Assembly (NCBI GenBank): GCA_003116875.1
Contig: BCKT01000001.1
Location: forward strand, 263,763-327,762
Origin: Takashimella koratensis
Taxonomy: Eukaryota; Basidiomycota; Tremellomycetes; Trichosporonales; Tetragoniomycetaceae
Direction: 5' to 3'
DNA: 64,000 nucleotides
Shown here piece after piece: positions 23,001-35,795 of the stretch. The position numbers and the translations under genes were made by a program. Position 1 is the first letter of the stretch; every line of letters starts with the position of its first letter. The notes beneath the pieces are model-generated. The model did no database searches, was not told the origin of the DNA, and saw nothing but the letters and a program-made list of their open reading frames with translations.

Positions 23001-23678
23001 TCCGATCCGCGGCGGCAGCGAGTAACCAGTCCCTCCACAGCTCGGCGGGCGCAGCGCGTGGGCCGCAGGCTGGAGTGGAAAGTGGGAGAGACGCGAATGC
23101 GCCATCAAGAGGTGGGAGTGGAAGTACAAATGATGGGTCGGGATCTGGGGTAGGAGCCGACGCGGATGGTGAGGAAGAGAAAGAGGATCAGGACAAGGTT
23201 CCGGCCAAACCAAGTCGTAAGGCATTGGGTAAACGTCGCGCCGTTGTCGACGAGGACAGTAAGTCTCCAGTCTATCCTTCCAGTGCGATTCTACTTTTTC
23301 GCTTGTGCTAATATTACTTTAGATATTTTCGACCCGAACGACATGTTCGGCCTCCCACGTGCTTCCCCACCCCCAAGGGACAGTACAGATTCTGACGACT
23401 CGTTGACTGCGGACGACGTTTACTTTGCGAGACCGGTCAAGTATGCGTACGACGCGTATCAGGAGAAGATTGAGGCAGAGGCGAAGGCGGCGGCGAGTGG
23501 GGGGGTAGGAGGGGGAGGTGCTGGAAGTGGGCAAGTGGGTGGAGGGAGTGGAGCTGGAGCGGTGGGACTGGGAGGTGGAGGGGTAGGTGGGGTAGGAGCG
23601 GGAGCAGGGGAGGCGGGAGGAGCGGGTGGAACGGGTGTAACCGCGGATGGGAAACTCATCGAAGTTGCAGCTCGATAA
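20085..23678 (+). CDS. VHS/GAT-domain adaptor (Lsb5/TOM1-like)
   Basis: Multi-exon gene of about 1,130 residues. The first about 450 residues are disordered and Pro/Ser-rich with polyproline blocks suited to SH3 binding. A VHS-type helical domain follows: VTTAIRMLCARPDPSVAAIL, VNHSDSPDSVAKEAARCIRK, RTAARVWLIMMRNVSTKGF, then LFVDILAGLAYQYGTEKGCE. A second helical region (EDMRRLREEVNAAREAARVL and ALAELFEVHGMLTEALRMHD) fits a GAT domain, which binds ubiquitin or Arf. The tail is Gly-rich, after a DIFDPNDMFGLPRAS segment that could serve as a clathrin/adaptor peptide. Yeast Lsb5 and animal TOM1 share VHS-GAT and act in actin-linked endocytosis and ubiquitin sorting. The long N-terminal extension before VHS is unusual, since VHS normally starts the protein. 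Convergent with SNF1. Confidence 0.8.
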
Positions 23679-24456
23679 ACACCCAAGGAGATGATATAGA
23701 GCAGAGCAAAGCGGATCATGTCTCGTCTTACAAGACGAAACGACGAATCCAGCCAAAGCTCTAAACCACCATTTATTGACGAGATCTACGACATTCCCAA
23801 AATCACATCACGAAATCACATTCAATGCATACCCACCACCACTTTTACACATCTTGAACAGGTTCACCAACCAACCTACCCGCCAATCTACCTACCTATT
23901 CGACCACACGCCTGCTCCTCTACCCACCCCAACCCCAACCATATACACATACACCCGCTGAATCTCGGCGCGCTTTGATACCTTTATACAATACCTTGAT
24001 ACGTTTTTGTACCTTGTACCATCTCCATCCCAACGTACGTGTCACCCGTGTCCCATGTCCCGTACTTGCCCTCTTACTACCCCAGTCGTCCCGGTTGACA
24101 ATCACAGTACCATATCACCCAAACCACACTATACATTCGTTTCATGTCGTCCTATGTCGTGCGTCAACGTGTCAAAGAGATGATTTGAGACCTCTTGATC
24201 CTTCACCCTCGTGAGATGTACAAATACTTGCGGATGCATAGAACTGTACCAATTCTCGAATAAAAATATCGGGCCGACTTGAAAGTGGTACGAACAAACT
24301 ACTGTAGAGACTGTAGAGAGAAACTAAATCAAGTCTACGGACACGAGCAGACATCTAAGCTCGTCCCGTCAATCACTTTGAATCGTACAACACACCCCAC
24401 CCCCCCTGCACATCACTTTTGCTTGCTCTGCTTCACCCAACCTCCCTCTCACCCTC
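23679..24456. other. Convergent 3' intergenic VHS gene/SNF1
   Basis: 778 bases between two converging stop codons. AT-richer than its neighbours, with repeated CTACC/CAACC words around 23875-23945. Expected to hold both 3' UTRs. No gene seen. Confidence 0.45.
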
Positions 24457-26856
<2,400 letters not shown>

Positions 26857-27183
26857 TGTGGGTGGGTGAGGTTGTGGTAGGGGTGGTAGTGAGGGCTGAG
26901 ACTGGGGTAGGAGTAGGTAGTTGAATATGGATGTGGTCGAGGTGATTGATGTCTTGGACGGGATGGTGGTGACAAGACGAGGTTACCGGTGGAGTCGTCC
27001 CCATTACAAACCCCATTACAAACGCGGGATTAGCTTCATGTCTCACCATTACGATTTGTAATACCTCCCGCGGATTTGCTTCCGCTCGTGTGCCTCTTGT
27101 TACCCGCCCTCGGCTCAACTCGCATCCTCAACCCTCCCTCCCACCTCCCCACCACCACCCACCCTCCCCCTCCTACCCACAGC
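26857..27183. promoter_or_regulatory. Bidirectional promoter region SNF1/GAL83
   Basis: 327 bases separate the ATGs of the alpha and beta subunits of one kinase complex. The segment 26998-27058 has imperfect direct repeats (CCATTACAAACCCCATTACAAACGC and a later CCATTACGATTTG), possible transcription-factor sites. Coordinated expression is inferred from layout. Confidence 0.55.
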
Positions 27184-28847
27184 ATGGGCAACACCCCTTC
27201 TCACCCTCACGGATCGCACGCAGGTAGCGCGAGCGCGTCCCATGGCTCGCCCTCTGGACCGCAGCGGCACGGTGCGGGTCCCGGCGCCGGCCTCGACCGC
27301 TCCAACTCCACCTCTCGTCGCCATGCGCCCAACCTCCGTCTCCCGATGCCTCAGCGTCCAGCCCATGTATCCCCCCAGTCATCCAACCCGACCTCACCCT
27401 CGGGACGACCAGGATCCCCACGTAGGCGCAAGAGCCTCGAACTCCCCGACTTGAACAAACTCAGTTTCACACCCGCCGCGCCGATTCCAACTACCGCGAC
27501 CAACACGTCCAACCACCTCGCACCGACGACACCAGCGGCGGCGAACCGAGACTTGTCTCCCGGGTCGCGGGCGGCCGAGGCGCAGAGTGGGGGCTCTCAA
27601 CCCAAGAAATGGCAGCAGGCTCTTGGGGGACGTATGACTTCCCCACTCGGGGGCGGGCTCTCGCCCATGTCCAAGGTCGAAAAGGTCGCCGAGGGTGAGA
27701 GCCCATACTTCCCCCCAGCCCCCGCCAAACCCATCGCCATTGTCTCCCCGCGCGACGTACACCAACAGCTTCCCCCTTCTCCCGAACGACCTCAGGCACA
27801 GTCGACCATGCGGCGGCCAGACGTACGACCAGCCGACACTCCACAACATACAGGTCTGACCCCTCCTCCCCCTACCGTCGCGCCCACGTCACCCGAGGAG
27901 CAACAGCGACCACCTCAGGACGGGCTCGTTGACGTCCCGATCACCTGGAACGCTGGAGGCAAGACCGTCTACGTTACAGGCAATTTCGCGGACAACTGGA
28001 AAGAGCGCATAAAGCTGAGGAAGAGGTAGGTTGCCTTGAAGCAAAGCTGACAACAGTACCCACGACTTTAATACCGTTCTTCGATTGGCTCCAGGACAGT
28101 ACCGATTAAAGTTTATCGTCGATGAGAGCTGGCGATGCTCCAAGGCGATCCCGACAGCGACTGATGACGACGGGACGCTCGTGAACTGGATCGAGGTGGA
28201 GATGCCCAAGACTGAAGAAGAGATGAACGCAGAGTGGGCGATCGACGCCAAGCCCGCGGTGGAAGAAGACAGTGAGTACATACCCATTCATCGCTAACCT
28301 CAGCGGACGACGCAAACTGGACAAGTGACATCCCCGCCGAGCTCGTATGCTACCAGTACCTTGAAGAGCTGCCTCAACTCATGACCGATGAGCAATACCG
28401 ACACTTCCGATCCTCTTCCTACCTCGCTGCAGTGCCTAAACCACCCGTCGTCCCACGTATCCTCGAGCGCGTCATCCTCAACAACGAAGCCAGGCGCGCA
28501 GAACCTGTCCCCCTCGAGTCCGGTTACTCGGCACCTCCGCCTGCAGGTCTCGACGACAACTCCATCCTGGCCACACCAAACCACACCGTCCTTAACCACC
28601 TCATGGCGAGCGCGATCAAGAATGGTACGCTTGGTGTGGGCACAACTACACGGTACCGTAAGAAGGTGAGTTTTGTCTTTGTCTCCCAGAGAAATGCTTA
28701 TGTGCCCAGTACATCACCACCATGTTCTTCAAACCCACACCGGGTGATTTGTTCAATGGCACGAGCGCAGCCAACGCGCCGGTACAAGAATCGCATCCCG
28801 AGGGTGTACCCGTCGAGTCGGCGACCGAGGATCAGCCTCAACAATGA
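27184..28847 (+). CDS. GAL83: Snf1/AMPK beta subunit (Gal83/Sip family)
   Basis: Four exons or more, about 510 residues. The protein begins MGNTPSHPHGSHAGS, a good N-myristoylation signal typical of AMPK beta. A long Pro/Ser-rich linker follows. The glycogen-binding CBM48 domain reads VPITWNAGGKTVYVTGNFAD, then across an intron THDFNTVLRLAPGQYRLKFI and TLVNWIEV. The C-terminal alpha/gamma-binding domain has DIPAELVCYQYLEELPQLMT, LPHT-like NHTVLNHLMASAIKNG, and TTRYRKKYITTMFFKP, the beta-strand that inserts between alpha and gamma. A hydrophilic tail of about 30 residues ends at 28847. The beta subunit tethers the kinase and directs it to membranes or the nucleus. Divergent from SNF1. Confidence 0.95.
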
Positions 28848-29239
28848 CACGAGGTAGACATCTCGCAGGTTTCCCACACATGATACGTTAGCGCGTTTCG
28901 TCCAGGCGGCAGGTAGTGGCGACCTCCAACAGCTCGCTATCAACCGACTAGAAGAGGTCGCCGCCCGACTCGTATACTTTCTCGTCGATACTATGAACAC
29001 GTCCGTCTCATACAGTCTCCATACGTCGTCTCATACAGCGTCTATACCTCTATACTTTTATTCGCCTTGGCCTCAGTCCCCGGCCCATGTATGAATCATT
29101 GCACGAAATGCTATCCTGTGTCCCGCTTGCAAGATTGCTACGTGCAACAACGCCATGCGGGGCCTCGTACACGTCTGAATTCAACATCCTCATCCTCGTC
29201 CTCATCCTCACCCATCCCCCTCAACCCCTCACCACCAGC
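28848..29239. other. GAL83-EMC1 intergenic with a coding-like stretch
   Basis: 392 bases holding the GAL83 3' end and EMC1 promoter. On the + strand, 28875-29083 stays open in one frame and translates to an amphipathic segment including LQQLAINRLEEVAARLVYFL. It has no ATG of its own in a good place. It could be an alternative last exon, a relic, or chance. Confidence 0.35.
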
Positions 29240-32200
29240 ATGCGGGCCTTGTCCACCTTGTCCAGGCTCGCGTGCCTCCTCACCCTCCTCGTACTCCCAT
29301 GCCTCCCCGTCCTCCTCGCCATCCAGCAAAACCTCGCAGGCATCGTCGACTGGCACCGCCCTCTCATCGGAGAGCCCCTCCTCACCCCTACACCACCTAC
29401 CTTTGTCGAGTCGCCTACAGGAAACAAGATCGTCGCAATCACCAAGAAGAACATCTTGGCGGTTCTGGACGATGCAGGAGACATCGGTACGTATACATCA
29501 CGTTCGCTACTGACAAGCAGTTTGGAGACAAGAACTGCAGCCACAGGATCCGCCCATCAGCTTTCACATCTACGACGATGGTACGTCCTTCCAAAGCCAA
29601 CATTGACCTTAGGCCTTCTTCTCCTATCTGGACCATCGGCCACGACTGCGCGCATGTTCGACTTCGCCACGGGGAAGCTGCGATGGGAGAAGACCTTGCT
29701 CGTTGGCCCAGCCCACCTCGTCACCCCTTCCCATCTTGGCACGGGCGCTGTCTTGGCCGGCGGCTCGGTTCTGGTTCTCAGTGAAGGTGCACGAGTGACC
29801 AAGCTCGACGCGACTAGTGGTGATCTCCTCTGGGCGTGGGAGTTCCCAGGCGGAGGGTGAGTCAATGCTATGAACCAGCTTACACTAGCTCCACGACCCT
29901 CCTCAAATCCATTCTCGTGGAAGGAGACAAAGTATTCCTCCTCGGTATCACCTCTTCGTTCGCTACGCCTACTCTCAGCCATATCACGCTCAACCTCGAG
30001 ACCGTCCACCCAATGAGCGACCTTTCGCACGTTGGGTCCACTCTATCCGACCCATCTGACGCCATCCTCGCCCGCTCCGCTCCGTCCGCTAAGACCAACT
30101 CCCCCGGTGTCCGCGTCGTCTGGGCCGAACACGGGCGAATCCGGGTCGCTCCCCTCCTTGCCGACGGCACAGTCGGCGATACGAAAGACTTTTTACCCGG
30201 AGACGGGAGAAAGTACGCTCATCTGATCGATGTTGGGATGGCTAGCGAGGGATACGTCATCGCGCAGTTGACAAACGGTCAGGTGGATGTGATTGAAATT
30301 GGGGACAAAGCGCGCGCCGTGGAGCATTTCGAAGAATCGGTGGGTCTGGTCCTGGATGACGCTGATTGAAGAAAAACTCGCCAGATGCGGTGGTACCGAT
30401 CCATTCTGCGGTGAAGAAAGGCGAAGAGATCCAGTTCTCTCGAGTGTCGTGGTCTTTCTCCCTTGGCGTGAGTAAAGGCTGAGACTCGGCTGACAGCAGC
30501 AACTCATCGCGCAAATCATCTCTGTCAAACCGTCAAGCGTCATCTCTACCGGATACTCTGTGCAATTTGATACAGCGTCCCACGGGATCATCGTTGCTGT
30601 AAGTATCAACTGAGACTTGGCTGACCGCAGGCTCGACCCATCGGCGGAGACAGTCACTACCAGAAACACCTCGTTACCACCTCGACTGGGGCGATTCAGC
30701 TGCTCAGCCCCGAGAAAACCCTGTGGACTCGCGAAGAGAGCCTGGCGGATCTCAAAGTTGTCCGCTTCGTCGACCTGGGCGAACCTGAGACCGAGGAAGT
30801 CCGTGAAATTATCTCGGACGAGTCTTTCCTCGGCCGTCTCACCAGGCACGCCGCAGAGCTCAAGGTAGGACTAAGTGTGAACGAGCTGACCCCAGGACTT
30901 GCCGACGTTTATCACGCGCTTTGTTCAGCGCTTTACGTCTTCGTACACCTCGGTCATTCAAACCACACCATTAACTGCGGACCGCTTGCATCGTGACCAG
31001 TTCGGTTTCCAAAAGCTCGCTATCGCAATCACAACCGGCGGCAAGATCTTTGCCCTCGATTCGGCTAACGGAAACATTATCTGGAGCAAGAACCTCGGCG
31101 TGTACTCGGAGACTGGGTCAGAGCTGGAAGTGATTGATGCCTGGGTAGTGAGAGAGCTCGGAGATGCGGGGGATCCGACCATCGCGGTTCTCGCACTGAA
31201 GAACGAGGTGGGTAGTTGGGAAATGCAGGACTGACTCTAGATGACCGTCGGGTACCACGTCAACGCCTTCACCGGTGAAGTCGCTGGAGACAAAGACCAG
31301 ACTTCGGGCCTTCCGCTTGGCAAGGAGATCTGTAGTGGGCGACCCAAAACCGCCTTCGTCACTCGTTACGAGAACTGCGGTACCCAGAATCGAGTCGTCG
31401 CTGTTCTTGACAGCGACGACACACTCCGACTCTTCCCCGGCTGCAAGAAAGTCGCGTCCAATATCGCAGCCGACGGTCTCTCCCTTCACGTCCTCGAACG
31501 ATCCCTGTCCTCTCCCATCCTCAAGGGATACTCTACCGTTGCCGCCGACAGTGTGCAAGTGAGCACAAGTGTCGTATGGAGTCGGCCGCTGGTCAACCAG
31601 CGCGTGATCGATGTCAGCCCTCTCACCCCGAGCGCGATCGCCTCGTACGGCCGAGCTCTCGGAGACAAGAGTACATTGTACAAGTACCTCAACCCGCACC
31701 TCATTGTCGTTTCGGCAGTGGACGACCACGGTAGCCAGGGCCACGTGTACGTCGTGGATAGCGTGAGCGGGGCGACAGTGTACGAGGTCCAGCTGGGTAA
31801 TGTCGACACATCCGCGGGTATCCTGGCCGTCATGGTAGAAAACTGGCTGGTGTACGCCTGGCTCGAGTCGCCGTCATCCCTGTCCGCTGGCAGCCTCGGG
31901 GGCTGGCGACTCGGAAGCGTCGAGTTGTTCGAGGACCGAAGCGGTGGGAAGAAAGCAGACACCCCCGGCCTCTCTAGCTTTGCTTCAGGCCACGACGTCA
32001 CCGCCACCTCCCAGACCTTCATCGCACCTGGCGCTATCCGATCCATGGCATTCACCACCTCCAAATTTGGAGTTACCGCCAAAGACCTGATCTTCATCAA
32101 CTCTCAAAGCCAACTCGTTTCCATCCCTCGGCGGCTGCTTGACCCACGGCGCCCTCTCGGGAAACCTTCCTCGGCGGATAAAGAAGAGATGTTGATCCCT

Positions 32201-32494
32201 TACGACTCGTTTATCCCTCCCGAACCCAAACGAGTCGTCTCGCACAGGTACCCTCTCGTCGGGATGAAACACATCACGAGCTCACCCGCGCTCCTCGAGT
32301 CGACGTCACTGGTGCTCGCGTACGGGACGGATGTATTCTGTACAAGAGGATTGGCTCCAAGTGGGACGTTTGATATTCTCAGCGATGGGTTCAATAAAGC
32401 TCAGTTATTGTTGACCCTCGCGGCGTTGTCGGTGGGGATCGCAGTGGCTAGGCCAGCGGTTCAGCGCAAGTTGCTTAGGGCGAAATGGTTTTAG
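29240..32494 (+). CDS. EMC1: ER membrane protein complex subunit 1
   Basis: Gene with many short introns, about 920-930 residues. The ATG at 29240 starts a signal peptide (LACLLTLLVLPCLPVLLA) followed by QQNLAGIVDWHRPLIGEP, an EMC1 start; the upstream in-frame ATG at 29087 would bury the signal peptide. A PQQ-like beta-propeller fills the lumenal part (MFDFATGKLRWEKTLL, ATSGDLLWAWEFPG, FALDSANGNIIWSKNLG). The C-terminal domain includes AFTTSKFGVTAKDLIFI, LLDPRRPLGKPS, YDSFIPPEPKRVVSHRYPL and the end LVLAYGTDVFCTRGLAPSGT, the DUF1620 block. One membrane helix (LLLTLAALSVGIAVA) and the basic tail KLLRAKWF finish the protein. EMC1 is the large lumenal scaffold of the complex that inserts tail-anchored and multipass proteins into the ER membrane. 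Confidence 0.95.
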
Positions 32495-32987
32495 AGTGTG
32501 ACAGTAAGTAGTCAGTCGCATGAACATAATGCTTGAATGCATCGCATCGTTTAGAATCGAAGGATGTGGCACTGCTGAGTGTCACCTGATGAGGGATAAC
32601 TTGCAAGCGAGATTGATTGATACCAAAGGATGCTCAGTGGCAAGGGCGCACCTCGCCCTTCTCATGAGGCCCGCGCGCACCGCCTTGTCATGTATTTGAT
32701 CCTTGACAACTCGACTCTTCATTGTTCATCTTCCTCCATTCACCCATTCACAACCTCGCCCCGCCTCGCCGACTTGGTAGCATCCACTACCAGCTATCTA
32801 GCCCTTCTGTCCACCGGTATGTACACACCAAGCGCTGAGACCCTTCCATTCGAGCTCACTCCGTGGCAGACTCTGCTTTGATAATCACACACCGTCCTGC
32901 TCCTCGACGCTCTAGCGATTCTCAATCGGTGTGCGTCCATCATAGGTCGAGACATACCAGTTGAACTCGACTCTCGTTTACGGAATC
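32495..32987. other. Upstream region of orphan gene A
   Basis: 493 bases between EMC1 and gene A. I see no clear TATA box and no second gene. Base composition becomes more AT-rich here and stays so through gene A. Confidence 0.4.
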
Positions 32988-35042
32988 ATGTCCAACGCCG
33001 TCGTTGGGGGCAAGGCCATGGCCGCTCCGATTACCGCCGCCGTTCTCAACCTATTCCAGACCGTTGGTGGCGCTCTTATGGAATCAGGGGCAGATGCTGT
33101 CAAAATCGCGTATATGCTCCGTGCAGCGTCTCAACTTTTATGCGACCCGGAAATCGACAGCCTGCTCAGAGACACCGGTCGTCTTTGCCGTTATCGAGTC
33201 AATCCTATCGTTGCCGCCCTTTTCGCACCCATGCCAAAGCTTTTACGCCACGGACTCCTCGAAGAGCCGGGCGATCGCACGTTGGTAGCCATCGTCTCTC
33301 TCTGGAGTGCCGTGCGCGCTGATCCGTGGGAAGTCGCAACCAGAATTCAACGTTTCTCCCAGAAAATACTACGCACACCTGGGAGCGAACAGCCTCTCAC
33401 ACCTCACTTGAGACAAGAGATAATATCCTGTACCTTGCCAGGACTTGCGAATCACTTGAGCTCGCAGGTGACTACACTTCACCTCTCTCTCACGCGTTAC
33501 GAGGAGGCCTACAAACAAAAGATTCGAAGAGTTCCGGCAATCGACGCCACCGACTTATCCTCAGAGCTCGCCGCCGCGATTGCCCGCTGCTCGCGTCTGC
33601 CGGACTCTTGGGTCGAGGCATACAACTGCATCGGTATCGCAGACACAGTCGTCACCATGGCCCTCGTCACTGGTCTTGTCGTCGCTGTGACCCTGGACGA
33701 TAACCTCATGCCTGTGGACGACAAACGATTCTCAGTGGACATACCTAAACAGCCTCGAATCTTTCTCAAGTACGCTCCTGAAGTCGATCGAACAAGTATC
33801 AGTCTGTGTTGCGATACAAGCCCCGACGTTCTGGTAAACTGCAAAATGAAGCCTGTTGACCATCTCGACTCCTTCGGTACAAAACAAAGGCAGCGCATGG
33901 CGGTGGCCGAGATGAATGCCGAGGCTTGTTTACGAGAAGCCAACGATGACAATGTAGAGCATGCCATGCGCGTACTTTTCGGTCGACGACTTTTTGAGCG
34001 GATGCTGGACCCATGGACCTCTCGAAGTCCACAAAGCCGAATAATAGAGAGAACGCTCAGCAACATCGACTCGCGATCGAAAAAACTCAACGAACTCTCA
34101 CTTTCGGAACGCATTCTACGACACGTCACAAGCACAGGGACGGAGCAAAGCGACAAAGATCACATCCTACCTTCCGGCGCACACGATGCTCATGCAAGCT
34201 TGCGGATACTGTTTTTCACCGCTTTCATGAGAGCATACTTTGGCGACAAGTCAGAGTGTTTCTTGATCGAGACGTATTTTTTCAAACTCGGGATAAACGA
34301 CACCTTCTCCCAAGTGGAAAGTACTATGTTGTCCTGTGTACGGGATTACGATCGAGTCATTCATCCCGCATTTCGGCTCTACGGACCGCAGCACTCAGAA
34401 AACAAAGGAAGATGGCAAATTTCCGTCTTACTCATTGGCCCATATACCGTTGCACCACGCTGCTTTGTCGAACCTGGACTCGTCGATGAACATGCCACTC
34501 CCATGGTCGTAATGGATGCCGTAATTGATGTGGGGGGAGGAACTTGCGATCTCGTTCGGCACGAACCACCTGAATCGGGATGGAAAGGCAATAACCAGCC
34601 CACCAGTTCGCCCGCTGCCGATGTGGACCTGACGCCCAACGGGACGACGAGATACGAGCTTGTTGAACGCGGGAATGGACACTTTTACCGGTGTTTCGAA
34701 GCGGATCATCCGATAGACATGCGGCACCTGTTTGAAGCGGGATTTTCATTTATCAGAGTTCCGGCAGAGATGCCGTGGTGTGAAGGCGTTCGGAGAACAG
34801 AATGGACAACCCTCGCACCTGGTCAGCCTATCCCCCGTGAAATTCATTCTGGAGTAGTTTATCGAGCTCGCAACAATCAGACGGGCAAAAGACTTGCTGC
34901 GACCCATATTGCCTGGAATGCCTCGCTCAACTCACAGATCGATTTCAATCCTGGCAAGGCGATTGTTATTCGAGATGTCGAGAGCTCGGAGAAGGCGATC
35001 GAGTTCGCAGAGTGGATTGGAGCAACCATTGTGATTACCTGA
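32988..35042 (+). CDS. Orphan intronless protein A (paralogue of gene B)
   Basis: A single open frame of 684 residues with no intron, in a region where nearly every gene is interrupted. The start at 32988 is chosen because MSNAVV there matches the start of gene B (57986-59971, -); an ATG nine codons upstream is not shared. I recognise no known domain. Blocks shared with B include CDPEID, NPIVAALF (B: NPLTAAIL), LVAIVSLWS (LVAIVSIWS), DTVVTMALVTG (DTIVTMALVTG), MPVDDKRF (MPVDDERC), FGDKSECF (FGDKCECF), GPYTVAPRCFVEPG (GPYTVAPRCFVESG), FYRCFEADHPIDM (FYRAFEGRYQIDM), GVVYR (RVVYR) and the end EWIGATIVIT (EHIGVNVIIA). There is no convincing membrane helix after the mildly hydrophobic N-terminus and no obvious catalytic signature. 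A DVGGGTCDL string recalls the Hsp70 phosphate loop but is not kept in B. Confidence 0.8.
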   Translation: MSNAVVGGKAMAAPITAAVLNLFQTVGGALMESGADAVKIAYMLRAASQLLCDPEIDSLLRDTGRLCRYRVNPIVAALFAPMPKLLRHGLLEEPGDRTLVAIVSLWSAVRADPWEVATRIQRFSQKILRTPGSEQPLTPHLRQEIISCTLPGLANHLSSQVTTLHLSLTRYEEAYKQKIRRVPAIDATDLSSELAAAIARCSRLPDSWVEAYNCIGIADTVVTMALVTGLVVAVTLDDNLMPVDDKRFSVDIPKQPRIFLKYAPEVDRTSISLCCDTSPDVLVNCKMKPVDHLDSFGTKQRQRMAVAEMNAEACLREANDDNVEHAMRVLFGRRLFERMLDPWTSRSPQSRIIERTLSNIDSRSKKLNELSLSERILRHVTSTGTEQSDKDHILPSGAHDAHASLRILFFTAFMRAYFGDKSECFLIETYFFKLGINDTFSQVESTMLSCVRDYDRVIHPAFRLYGPQHSENKGRWQISVLLIGPYTVAPRCFVEPGLVDEHATPMVVMDAVIDVGGGTCDLVRHEPPESGWKGNNQPTSSPAADVDLTPNGTTRYELVERGNGHFYRCFEADHPIDMRHLFEAGFSFIRVPAEMPWCEGVRRTEWTTLAPGQPIPREIHSGVVYRARNNQTGKRLAATHIAWNASLNSQIDFNPGKAIVIRDVESSEKAIEFAEWIGATIVIT

Positions 35043-35795
35043 CAACGTGAGTCAGTTGAGTTGCTCAGACTGCAAAATAATGTTGTACTAATATGCGCCG
35101 CTCCTCATAGCGTTCACTCTCTTCTTACCTGGTTACGAAAACATCGGTTGTTGTCCAGACTCACCTTGTCATGGCTCCCCGACCGGTTCCAACCCTTGTC
35201 TCTAGATATCGTTTATTGGACCTTGAATCTTTAGGTCCGTATCATCCTTTTTTAATCGCCTCGACCTCGAGTCAATAGCCCCGTTTCGTTCTTTCCATAA
35301 CCTCAACCTTGAATTAATAAGTCCTTATCTTTCCTTCCAATCGCCTTGACCTTTGATCCGTAGGTCCGTATCATTTCTTTCAATCGCGTCGACTTTGAAT
35401 GAGTAGGCCCATATCATCTCTTTCCTTCCCCGTAATGTAGTTATTGTGGTAGCGGTAGAATAGCGGTTCCCTCTGATAGGTTACTGCCAGTATTCGTTAA
35501 TGACTAGAATGACAAGATTATTCATCCGACGAAGAGGCGTCTATCTGTCCACGGGTCGTGAAGTATATATACGCTCTTCGTCTCATGTCTTAGCGTAGTT
35601 CGTTATCAAGCTAACGAGATAACGGACGCTATGACAGTTATCTCTTTCTTTTCCCTTGATGTAGTTATCTCTTTCCATCCCTTAATAAACCCAGCTCTTT
35701 CCATCCCCTTAACAATGTTAGTAGCCAATGTAGGCCTTTGCTTTCCTCACCAGGGAGCATGTCTTTCATCAAGTCACACGAGTGCTAGGAAATCT
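35043..35795. other. Gene A/CET1 convergent intergenic
   Basis: 753 AT-rich bases. Contains the 43-nt tandem array (35209-35447), a TATATATA at about 35569 without a supported downstream gene, and several CTCTTTCCATCCC-type words near 35670-35705. No coding gene supported. Confidence 0.45.
35209..35447. repeat. Degenerate 43-nt tandem repeat, about 5 copies
   Basis: Unit starts at 35233, 35276, 35319, 35362 and 35405, each exactly 43 nt apart, with a half copy before 35233. Consensus words are AGGTCCGTATCAT, TCTTTCAATCGC and TCGACCTTGAAT. Copies differ by many substitutions but keep their length, and the last copy loses similarity in its second half. Confidence 0.85.

Noticed and set aside
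29087..29239. Upstream ATG in frame with EMC1
   Set aside because: It would put about 50 residues before a normal signal peptide.
35565..35640. TATATATA followed by an ATG at 35631
   Set aside because: The following frame is 67 codons of low-complexity sequence without support; listed only as part of the intergenic.
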